DNA of 64,000 nucleotides from Raineya orbicola (lineage in GTDB: Bacteria > Bacteroidota > Bacteroidia > Cytophagales > Thermonemataceae). The stretch spans positions 1 through 64,000 of the forward strand of contig NZ_NKXO01000010.1 in NCBI RefSeq assembly GCF_002843425.1. Reading direction: 5' to 3'. The position numbers and the translations under genes were made by a program. Below, piece by piece: positions 1 to 6,544 of this stretch (the stretch's first letter is position 1; each line of letters starts with the position of its first letter). The notes beneath the pieces are model-generated. The model saw only the letters and a list, made by a program, of their open reading frames with translations. It did not search any database and was not told the origin of the DNA.

Positions 1-456
1 GGACATAGCCCCGTGCTTCGGGAAGGCTGTCGTTATCAACACCTTTCTGCCATCAGTGCCATTAGTCCTGCGGGTGATTTGGTGTATCAAATACAAGAAA
101 GTAGTTTCAAGGGCAAAGATGTGGTAGGTTTTCTCAAAAAATTACTTGACACTTTAAAGCAAAAATTACTCATCATTTGGGCTGGGGCACGTATTCATTC
201 CAGCAAAGAGGTGAAGGATTTTTTACGAAAAGACAAGAATGAAACTATTTATCTGGCTAAAATTCCCCCCTATTCCCCTGAATTGAACGCAGATGAACAG
301 GTCTGGAAAACCCTCAAATGTGATATGCTTAAAAATGTTGTCTGTAAAAACTTAACTCAACTCAAAACTAAACTTCAAAATGCTTTTCAAGTACTTCAAC
401 AAGCTACAAAAAAAATTGCTAACTTCTTTAATCACCCGAAAGTAGGTTTCGTATAA
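1..456 (+). CDS. IS630-family transposase, C-terminal part (cut by window edge, probably inactive)
   Basis: The frame is open from base 1, so the gene begins left of the window; GTG at 13 is only the first start-like codon inside it. The visible part reads GHSPVLREG and then SAISPAG, typical of the middle of IS630/Tc1-like DDE transposases, and PPYSPELNADEQVW, which carries the third catalytic acidic residue. The second catalytic block, normally W/l-D-n/g-x-x-I-H, reads WAGARIH: the Asp is Ala (codon GCT at 181-183). Such enzymes need the acidic triad to cut DNA, so this copy is inferred to be inactive. The reading frame is otherwise unbroken. No convincing terminal repeat is visible downstream of 456. 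Confidence 0.85.
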   Translation, partial: GHSPVLREGCRYQHLSAISAISPAGDLVYQIQESSFKGKDVVGFLKKLLDTLKQKLLIIWAGARIHSSKEVKDFLRKDKNETIYLAKIPPYSPELNADEQVWKTLKCDMLKNVVCKNLTQLKTKLQNAFQVLQQATKKIANFFNHPKVGFV

Positions 457-657
457 ATCTTAAATTTATTTAACTATAAACAAGACCTCTAATGATGAGT
501 TTAGGAATATAATGTATGAAAATATTTATTTCTGGTGGCAAAGAGGGCATAGAAAATATGGTTCTTCGGCTTTTCCAGACTTTGAACCAAAAGCTATGTT
601 ATATCTTTTTAGCACATTTCATCAATATAAATATCGTACAATTTAAATTAAAAACTT

Positions 658-1215
658 ATGAGAATATTCAGATTTATAATCATTTCATCATTTTGCTTTA
701 TTTCAAGCAAAATTTTTGCTCAAAACTGGTATAATAACCCAACATTTACTATTAATGGAGAAACTTACAAGGTAAAAGCATTAGTAGATAATCAAGGCGA
801 GGGCATAATTTTCGTGGAAAACCTGAATAATAAATGTGGAAAATTTCCTTATCAAAGAACATCCAACTATGAGGAAATGGCTACTAGGTGTACAGCCTTA
901 GATGTTGTAGATGTAAAATATCTAATGCTCAAAATCAGAGAAATTGTCAATAATATTTTTAGTTTGGAGGAGAGGATAGCAATTATTCAGAATGAAAGCT
1001 ATTTTAGAGTAATCCCCAGAGTTACATATGAAAATAAAGTGGAAGTTAGATTTGAGTTCCGTCCTAATTCAATTATCACTCCTATGCAAATCTACACTAT
1101 GGATATGGCATTAAGGCAAATTCCCATTTCTTTTAATCCAAGAGGTTATTGTGCAATGATTGACCTCAAATGTATTGAGGCAACAGGTGTCTTCTGCCCA
1201 AAAATAGATGAATAA
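658..1215 (+). CDS. Secreted hypothetical protein with signal peptide
   Basis: A 185-residue protein I do not recognise. It begins with a clear signal peptide (MRIFRFIIISSFCFISSKIFA, cleavage expected after FA before QNWYNN), so it is exported to the periplasm or beyond. The mature part contains five cysteines and mixed alpha/beta composition, with no motif I can assign. ATG 658 is chosen because it places the signal peptide directly at the N terminus. It lies between the IS630 remnant and a bidirectional terminator at 1291-1329, and is probably transcribed alone. Its position beside a mobile-element remnant suggests accessory DNA, but that is inference. Confidence 0.7.
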   Translation: MRIFRFIIISSFCFISSKIFAQNWYNNPTFTINGETYKVKALVDNQGEGIIFVENLNNKCGKFPYQRTSNYEEMATRCTALDVVDVKYLMLKIREIVNNIFSLEERIAIIQNESYFRVIPRVTYENKVEVRFEFRPNSIITPMQIYTMDMALRQIPISFNPRGYCAMIDLKCIEATGVFCPKIDE

Positions 1216-1290
1216 AGAATTAATTTTCACATTAGAGTGGTATTCACCTCTTATCTTGAAGTATAAAAGAATTTTTTCAGTAAAACATAA

Positions 1291-1329
1291 AAAACGACCA
1301 TATTCACACAAGCTGAATGTGGTCGTTTT
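1291..1329. terminator. Bidirectional terminator hairpin, copy 1 of a dispersed repeat
   Basis: Sixteen-base arms at 1291-1306 and 1314-1329 with a 7-base loop; one internal pair is a G-U wobble. A run of T follows on the plus strand (1331-1338), and the A-run before the left arm gives a T-run on the minus strand. It lies between the convergent secreted-protein gene (ending at 1215) and mreC (ending at 1435). A 45-bp segment including this hairpin (1284-1328) recurs at 14703-14747 with only three differences. Confidence 0.8.
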
Positions 1330-1434
1330 GGTTTTTTTAGGGGCAAAACTTGATGACCTATCTTTCCCCCGCATCGTTTGCCTTCTGAGAATAGACATAA
1401 AAACTTTTTCTTAATTTTACAAGTACCAAAATAG

Positions 1435-2289
1435 TTACTTACGAGGAATATTAGTGGTATCTTTCTCTATTTCGGTTTGCTCTTGCTGTAATCTGTTTTT
1501 TACCACATACACATAGCTTAGTGTATTAAAGTCGGTCGAAAGGCGTACATCAATATCGTGAAAAGTAGAAGTTTTTTGTGGGTTGATGCGTTCTACTACG
1601 CCTACCATAATTTTTTCAGGGAAAAACACATTATAGCCCGAAGTAACTACGGTATCACCTATTGCAACAGGAATGGAAAGTGGAATATCTTTGAGTTTGG
1701 TATAACGGAAATTGCGGCTATCCCACTGAATATAGCTCAAATAAGCCTCGCCTTGTAAATTTTTGAGTTTTACTTTTACAGAAAAGGTACTTTGATTATG
1801 CAGAATAGTAGAAACTACTGCATAATGCTCCGAAACTTCTATCACCCTACCTACAATACCTTCCGAAGTAATAACTCCCATATCTTTCTGAATGCCATTG
1901 GCAGAACCTTTTTCAATGGTTATGAAATTACGAAGTTTGTGAATGGTTTTATTGACCACTTTGGCAGGTTCAAACTGATATTTGGAAATAATTGCTTCAT
2001 TACGAATAGGAATAAGATTTTCAAAATGGCTTTGTTTCAGACGCATCAGCTCATTATTGAGGCGGGCATTTTCTTCGCTTAAAGCCTGATTGACTTCCCG
2101 CAAATGAAAATAATTATTTACTTCATTTGCCCAAGCATTGAGCTTTCCCGAAAAAGCAGAAGCCGTATTCAAAAAATATGCTTTTTGATAATTGTTGAAC
2201 CTGACAATCATCAAAAAGCAAATGATTTGTAAAATCAGAAATAAAAAAGTTGCCCGAAAACGATAGACGAAATCAAAAATGGCTTGCAT
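1435..2289 (-). CDS. mreC: Rod shape-determining protein MreC
   Basis: MreC links the cytoplasmic MreB filament to the peptidoglycan-elongation enzymes in the periplasm. The 284-residue protein has the family layout: short cytoplasmic N terminus, one membrane helix at about residues 13-30 (FLFLILQIICFLMIVRF), a coiled coil around 55-90 with regular Leu/Asn/Glu spacing, then the paired beta-barrel region with FITIEKGSANGI and GVITSEGIVGRVIEV. It is 31 bases downstream of mreB and probably co-transcribed with it. Unusually, mreD and the PBP2/rodA genes do not follow: the next element is a bidirectional terminator and then unrelated DNA. Confidence 0.95.
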   Translation of the reverse strand: MQAIFDFVYRFRATFLFLILQIICFLMIVRFNNYQKAYFLNTASAFSGKLNAWANEVNNYFHLREVNQALSEENARLNNELMRLKQSHFENLIPIRNEAIISKYQFEPAKVVNKTIHKLRNFITIEKGSANGIQKDMGVITSEGIVGRVIEVSEHYAVVSTILHNQSTFSVKVKLKNLQGEAYLSYIQWDSRNFRYTKLKDIPLSIPVAIGDTVVTSGYNVFFPEKIMVGVVERINPQKTSTFHDIDVRLSTDFNTLSYVYVVKNRLQQEQTEIEKDTTNIPRK

Positions 2290-2320
2290 TGCTCAAATTT
2301 GAACTGACTTTGAAAACCTT

Positions 2321-3346
2321 TTAGGTCATCAATACCTTTTTATAGGCTTGCAGATTTTTTAGGGCAATGCCTGTACCTCTTACCACAGCCCTTAAAGGGT
2401 CTTCGGCAACGTGTACGGCTAATTTGGTCTTTTGAGCAAGACGTTTATCTAAACCTTTGAGCAAAGCCCCTCCGCCTGTCAAATGAATACCGTTTTGATA
2501 AATATCCGAAGAAAGCTCAGGAGGAGACATTTCCAAAGCATTTAGCACAGCATCTTCAATTTTAGAAATTGATTTATCCAAGCAGAAAGCTATTTCCTGA
2601 TAGCTAACCTTGATTACTTTGGGAATGCCTGTCATCAAGTCTCTGCCTCTTACTTCATATTCAGGTGGAGGATTATCTAACTCGGCAAGTGCAGAACCTA
2701 CTTCCATTTTGATTTTTTCGGCGGTTCTTTCGCCTACAAGCAAGTTATGCTGTCTTCGCATATAGTCGGCAATATCGCGTGTGAATACATCACCCGCTAC
2801 GCGAATAGATTGGTCGCAAACAATTCCTGAAAGAGCAATAACAGCAATTTCGGTAGTGCCTCCCCCAATATCTACAATCATTGAACCTATGGGCTGTTCA
2901 ATATCAATACCTATGCCAATTGCGGCGGCAATAGGCTCATAAATCATATAAACTTCCTTTGCTCCTGCGTGTTCGGCAGAGTCTTTTACAGCCCTTTTTT
3001 CTACCTCTGTAATGCCCGAAGGGATACAAATTACCATTCGGTAAGAAGGTTGAAAGAGCTTTCGGCGAGAATCTACCATTTTTATCATACAGCGAATCAT
3101 CTGTTCGGCGGCGGTAAAATCTGCAATTACACCATCTTTTAGAGGGCGAATGGTTTTTATTTCGCTATGTGTTTTTTCGTGCATTTGCATAGCCATTCTG
3201 CCAATGGCAAGCACTTTACCAGTTTTGCGGTCTATGGCGATAATAGAAGGCTCATCTACCACAATTTTATCTTTGTAAATGATAAGAGTATTGGCAGTAC
3301 CCAAATCTATGGCGATATCTCCTGAAAAAAAATCAAAAATTCCCAT
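2321..3346 (-). CDS. mreB: Rod shape-determining protein MreB (bacterial actin)
   Basis: MreB is the ATP-binding actin homologue that organises lateral cell-wall synthesis in rod-shaped cells. The 341-residue length is standard. The nucleotide-binding segments are visible: phosphate-1 loop IDLGTANTLIIY near residue 13, phosphate-2 loop IVDIGGGTTEIAVI near 160, and the adenosine motif GIHLTGGGALLKGLD near 290. It is first in an mreB-mreC unit. A promoter of Bacteroidota type lies at 3450-3479, leaving a leader of about 100 bases that contains a 7-bp inverted repeat at 3425-3440. Confidence 0.97.
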   Translation of the reverse strand: MGIFDFFSGDIAIDLGTANTLIIYKDKIVVDEPSIIAIDRKTGKVLAIGRMAMQMHEKTHSEIKTIRPLKDGVIADFTAAEQMIRCMIKMVDSRRKLFQPSYRMVICIPSGITEVEKRAVKDSAEHAGAKEVYMIYEPIAAAIGIGIDIEQPIGSMIVDIGGGTTEIAVIALSGIVCDQSIRVAGDVFTRDIADYMRRQHNLLVGERTAEKIKMEVGSALAELDNPPPEYEVRGRDLMTGIPKVIKVSYQEIAFCLDKSISKIEDAVLNALEMSPPELSSDIYQNGIHLTGGGALLKGLDKRLAQKTKLAVHVAEDPLRAVVRGTGIALKNLQAYKKVLMT

Positions 3347-3424
3347 TGTTACAAAAAAGGCTTTTATTAGAATTACGAACTTTCGTGGAAAAAGTTTCTT
3401 ATTTTACCCAAAATCAGGATAAGA

Positions 3425-3440
3425 AAGCCTTAAAAGGCTT
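3425..3440. repeat. Perfect inverted repeat in the mreB leader
   Basis: AAGCCTT-AA-AAGGCTT, a perfect 7-bp inverted repeat separated by two bases. It lies between the proposed mreB promoter and the mreB start codon. It could be an operator or a small mRNA hairpin; no T-run follows on the minus strand within the stem context, so a terminator is unlikely. Confidence 0.4.
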
Positions 3441-3449
3441 AAATTCGTG

Positions 3450-3479
3450 CAAAAATACAGACTTTTTTTTGCAAAACAA
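3450..3479 (-). promoter_or_regulatory. Candidate mreB promoter
   Basis: On the minus strand the sequence reads TTG, 19 bases, TATTTTTG, matching the Bacteroidota housekeeping consensus (TTTG / TAnnTTTG). It lies about 100 bases before the mreB ATG. The region is very AT-rich, so chance matches are possible. Confidence 0.45.
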
Positions 3480-3608
3480 CATTTGTAAAAAAAATTGTTT
3501 CACTTTTTTACTTTTTTGAGTTCAAGATGTAAGATTTTTGCTCAAAAGTTTGCTTACTTCAAAAATTATGCTTAATTTTCTGCTCATTCAAACAAACCCC
3601 TTACGATT

Positions 3609-3878
3609 ATGTCTTATTACAGAATTATTGATGGCAAAAAGTATGATGACGAGCTTCTCAAAGCCGCCGAAGAAGCCGTAAAAGGTCAAGGCGATGGACG
3701 CATTTCCTTGAAAGATGCCCAAGTGCTTTTGGAAAAGGTGAAAGATGGCAATTCGTACACCGATATTGAAAAAGACACAATGGCATACATTCGTGAGAAT
3801 TTCAAATGGACAGAAGAGGCTGATGAGTGGTTTCGTACCGAAATTCGCAAATGGGCGGCAAGCAAAGGCAAAGATTAA
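3609..3878 (+). CDS. Small acidic conserved hypothetical protein
   Basis: An 89-residue soluble protein beginning MSYYRIIDGKKYD. It is rich in Glu, Asp and Lys, and contains GQGDGRISLKDAQVLLEKV, which resembles one half of an EF-hand-like loop (D-G-R-I-S followed by a helix), but a full pair of calcium loops is not present. Similar small proteins are annotated only as hypothetical, as far as I recall. It has no signal peptide or membrane segment, is transcribed divergently from mreB, and is followed directly by a strong terminator at 3885-3919, so it is probably a single-gene unit. The function is unknown. Confidence 0.75.
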   Translation: MSYYRIIDGKKYDDELLKAAEEAVKGQGDGRISLKDAQVLLEKVKDGNSYTDIEKDTMAYIRENFKWTEEADEWFRTEIRKWAASKGKD

Positions 3879-3884
3879 GCAAAG

Positions 3885-3919
3885 AAAAACCTATAAGAGA
3901 CCTTCTCTTATAGGTTTTT
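3885..3919. terminator. Strong bidirectional terminator
   Basis: Sixteen-base perfect arms (3885-3900 and 3904-3919, core CCTATAAGAGA) around a 3-base loop, with flanking A and T runs on both sides. It serves both the convergent small protein gene ending at 3878 and the minus-strand operon ending at 3926. Confidence 0.85.
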
Positions 3920-3925
3920 TCAAAA

Positions 3926-4669
3926 TTAAGGTCGTTCTTCTACTCTTCCCCCCACGCTTGCTGTTACTTTTTTTCCTTGTTTGTGCAAGTTTTCAATTTC
4001 TTGAATTATCATATCTCTGTACTTTACATTGGTAAAGTGCATATTTTTGGCTTCTTTCAGAAAATCCATACTATCACCGCCGTTTGCCAAATAATCAGAA
4101 GTTGCTACGCGGTAAATTGCATTATCTTCAATGGGTTCGTTATTGATAAGCACATCTTTGAGCTTTCCACCTTGAATAAGCACTTTTGAGTTGGAAATAG
4201 CAATATTGCGAACTGCAACCAAGTATTCAAAAAGTTTTCGCATCGTCTTTCCGTCTATCTCCAAAACAACAAGTTCATTTTCAAAAGGCATTAGCTCAAA
4301 AATATCACTGACTTTAATAGCTCCTGCGGGTATGCTGGTTCGCAAACCTCCAAAAGTTACAAAACCTACATCTATTTTTTTGCCTGTTTCTCGGCTAGCC
4401 CGTTGTTGGCACATATCTGCCACCAAATTGCCCAGAGGCGTTTCATTCACTTTTCTGCCATTGGCTATTTCTGTTTCGGCATAACCAATAACTCTTTGCA
4501 TTTGAGCATCTAATTGCTTCTTGTAAGGCTCAATGGTTTGCACAATTTGAGCATCTTCTTTGATTGAGGCATTTACTTCGGTAAAATGTACGTTGCGTTG
4601 CGAAATCTGATAGAAAGCTGGTTGGCAAGCTGATACGAGCAACCCTAAAAGGAAAATAACTTTTTTCAT
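3926..4669 (-). CDS. 5'-nucleotidase C-terminal-domain lipoprotein lacking the catalytic domain
   Basis: A 247-residue lipoprotein: signal peptide MKKVIFLLGLLVSAC with lipobox VSAC at residues 12-15. The rest matches only the C-terminal, substrate-binding domain of the 5'-nucleotidase/UDP-sugar hydrolase family: NETPLGNLVADMCQ, a segment ending FVTFGGLRTSIPAGAIKVSD, then FELMPFENELVVLEIDG and YRVATSDYLANGGDSM. The metallophosphatase domain that carries the active site is absent and there is no matching open frame next door; in related bacteria the two domains are sometimes encoded by adjacent genes. It follows the M48 peptidase gene by three bases, so the two are co-transcribed. By itself it is inferred to be a binding or partner subunit, not an enzyme. 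Confidence 0.85.
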   Translation of the reverse strand: MKKVIFLLGLLVSACQPAFYQISQRNVHFTEVNASIKEDAQIVQTIEPYKKQLDAQMQRVIGYAETEIANGRKVNETPLGNLVADMCQQRASRETGKKIDVGFVTFGGLRTSIPAGAIKVSDIFELMPFENELVVLEIDGKTMRKLFEYLVAVRNIAISNSKVLIQGGKLKDVLINNEPIEDNAIYRVATSDYLANGGDSMDFLKEAKNMHFTNVKYRDMIIQEIENLHKQGKKVTASVGGRVEERP

Positions 4670-4672
4670 AGC

Positions 4673-5464
4673 TTATGGCAAACTGGCTTTTAATTTTTGA
4701 TATTCGGTTTTACTATCAGGTTTATTGGTAGGGCAATTGATAGCTTGTGCTTTCTGATTGATAGCCTCTACTCGGTTGCCGGGATTGGGGTGCGTGCTTA
4801 AAAATTCGGGGGGCGTCTGGGCTCCACTTTGAGTTAGCTTGACAAAGAAATCGGCAGCACCATTGCAACGATATTGCGTTCCTGATAGGTATTCTACTGA
4901 AAACGCATCTGCTTCATATTCGTGGTCGCGGCTGAAACGCAAACCTGCAAGAGCGTTAGCAAGATTTTTTAGGTCTTGTCCGCCTTTTTGTCCCAAAGCA
5001 ATTTCTACAAGTAAAGCCACTCCAAATTGTTTTTCAAGTTGTCTTGCCGAATGTTGTCGGTCGGCGTGGGCAATTTCGTGTCCCATTACGCCTGCCAGTT
5101 GGTCTTCGGTTTCAAGATATTTGATAAGCCCCGTATAAACAAAAATATAGCCACCGGGCGTGCAAAAAGCATTCAGCGTTTTATCATCTTGAATAATTCT
5201 CACTTCCCAAGTGAATCGGTCTTTTAGTTCCACTTTTCCTGAATTGAGAATATTTTGTGTAATGCGATTGATATGCCGATACGCTTCGGGATAACGCTTT
5301 TCATCAAGAATAGGGTAATTCTGTGGGTCTGATAAAATTTGGTCTCTTACTTGCAAACCCAGATTTTTTTGGTATTCTATGCCAAAAATAAGAGGCTTCT
5401 TGCAAGACTGAATAATGAGCAAGGTAAAGCTCAAAAAAATGAATAAAAAAATAGCACGTTTCAT
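4673..5464 (-). CDS. M48-family zinc metallopeptidase lipoprotein
   Basis: A 263-residue periplasmic metallopeptidase of the M48 (BepA/LoiP/Oma1-like) group, which cleaves misfolded envelope proteins. It has a lipoprotein signal peptide with Cys21 (IIQSC), the zinc motif HEIAH at residues 129-133, and the downstream third-ligand region HEYEADAFSVEYL. The region after it, STHPNPGNRVEAINQ, is also typical. No TPR domain follows, so it is the short form. It is the first gene of a two-gene unit with the 5'-nucleotidase-like lipoprotein; a promoter candidate lies at 5523-5551. Confidence 0.93.
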   Translation of the reverse strand: MKRAIFLFIFLSFTLLIIQSCKKPLIFGIEYQKNLGLQVRDQILSDPQNYPILDEKRYPEAYRHINRITQNILNSGKVELKDRFTWEVRIIQDDKTLNAFCTPGGYIFVYTGLIKYLETEDQLAGVMGHEIAHADRQHSARQLEKQFGVALLVEIALGQKGGQDLKNLANALAGLRFSRDHEYEADAFSVEYLSGTQYRCNGAADFFVKLTQSGAQTPPEFLSTHPNPGNRVEAINQKAQAINCPTNKPDSKTEYQKLKASLP

Positions 5465-5522
5465 TTTCGGTTGAATTTTAAGGTTGATGTTGTTAGGTTT
5501 TATATGTTTTAGTGCTATGTGG

Positions 5523-5551
5523 CAAAGTTAAAAAAAGTTTCCGTAAATCAA
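5523..5551 (-). promoter_or_regulatory. Candidate promoter of the M48 peptidase operon
   Basis: On the minus strand it reads TTG, 18 bases, TAACTTTG, close to the Bacteroidota consensus. It overlaps the stop codon of the upstream gene (5548) and lies about 60 bases before the M48 start codon, consistent with an independent transcription unit. Confidence 0.5.
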
Positions 5552-6516
5552 TCAAAAAGTAAATAAGGTTTAAGTTTTTGTAAAGTAGTTTCATCTATGG
5601 CTTTGATTTTTGCCAAATCAGCCTCATCTTTGAATTTGCCGTGTTGCAGACGATAATTTACAATAGTATTTGCCAAGCGAAAACCGATGTAGGGGTGTCC
5701 TTTCAAATCATCAACGCTGGCTGTATTGATAGCAATTTTTTTCCACGAATTAGGCAAGATATAAGCATATTTTTTCAGACTATTGATAGAAACGCTATCT
5801 AAACCCCATATTTCACTGATTTGCTCCATACTTGCAAAACCACCTAATTTTTCTCTATATTTGATGATAGTCATTGCTCTTTTTTCGCCAATGCCTCGTA
5901 GTTTTTTCAGGCGGGCGGTATCGGCTTGGTTCAAATCAAACTTGGTTACTTTTTGTTGAAAGTTGTTTCTATTTTGGGTGGAATCTTTGTAGTAGGCAAA
6001 TTTTCTTTCAAAATACTCTTGTTTGTTTTGCTTTGTGGAATATTGCCTGAAAGGTTGTTTTGAAGGCTTTTTCTGCCAATTTGAACCTTCTATGGCTATG
6101 AAAGGTTCAAGAGTTTGATAAAGTTCTTCGGGGAAATCATACACACGAAGCAAATCTTCTTTTTTGCGGAACTTGCCACCTTTTTTTCGGTAGTTTTCAA
6201 TGCGTTGAGCTGTATTTTCATTCAAACCTAATTTAATCCAGTCCTCTTTTGAAAGTTTATTAGGGTCAAAAGGTGATAATTCAATTTCAGGAAAAATAGG
6301 CTCATTTTCATTTTGTAAATTTTCCAGATAAGCCACTATGCTATCCTGAAAAACTTGATTAGCCGAACTTTCAAATGTTTGCTTGAAGAGCAAATTTTGC
6401 AGATAGGGCAAAAAAAGTAAAAGCACAATAATTGCAAAAAGTAATATTGTGCCATTGGTTTCCCTTTGCGAAAAACCAAAAGCATTTCGGATAACTTTTT
6501 GCAGGTACGAAAGCAT
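5548..6516 (-). CDS. ComEA-like helix-hairpin-helix membrane protein
   Basis: A 322-residue protein with one N-terminal membrane helix at about residues 25-46 (ILLFAIIVLLLFLPYLQNLLF), followed by several helix-hairpin-helix units: IENYRKKGGKFRKKEDLLRV, LKKLRGIGEKRAMTIIKYR with GGFASMEQI, and a third at LKGHPYIGFRLANTIVNYR with GKFKDEADL. This repeat layout is the ComEA-type DNA-binding fold, found in proteins that bind DNA outside the inner membrane during uptake, though in Bacteroidota the role of such proteins is not established. It lies 29 bases downstream of the 7TMR sensor kinase and could be read through from it. A DNA-binding role is family inference. Confidence 0.85.
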   Translation of the reverse strand: MLSYLQKVIRNAFGFSQRETNGTILLFAIIVLLLFLPYLQNLLFKQTFESSANQVFQDSIVAYLENLQNENEPIFPEIELSPFDPNKLSKEDWIKLGLNENTAQRIENYRKKGGKFRKKEDLLRVYDFPEELYQTLEPFIAIEGSNWQKKPSKQPFRQYSTKQNKQEYFERKFAYYKDSTQNRNNFQQKVTKFDLNQADTARLKKLRGIGEKRAMTIIKYREKLGGFASMEQISEIWGLDSVSINSLKKYAYILPNSWKKIAINTASVDDLKGHPYIGFRLANTIVNYRLQHGKFKDEADLAKIKAIDETTLQKLKPYLLFD

Positions 6517-6544
6517 ATAATCCGCAGTTTAATAGAATTTCATA

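Noticed and set aside
516-734. A 72-codon frame upstream of and overlapping the secreted protein gene
   Set aside because: No recognisable domain or signal peptide; it overlaps the better-supported gene at 658 in another frame.
1111-1414. Two opposing frames over the terminator region
   Set aside because: They run through the hairpin and the end of the secreted-protein gene; composition and position indicate chance frames.
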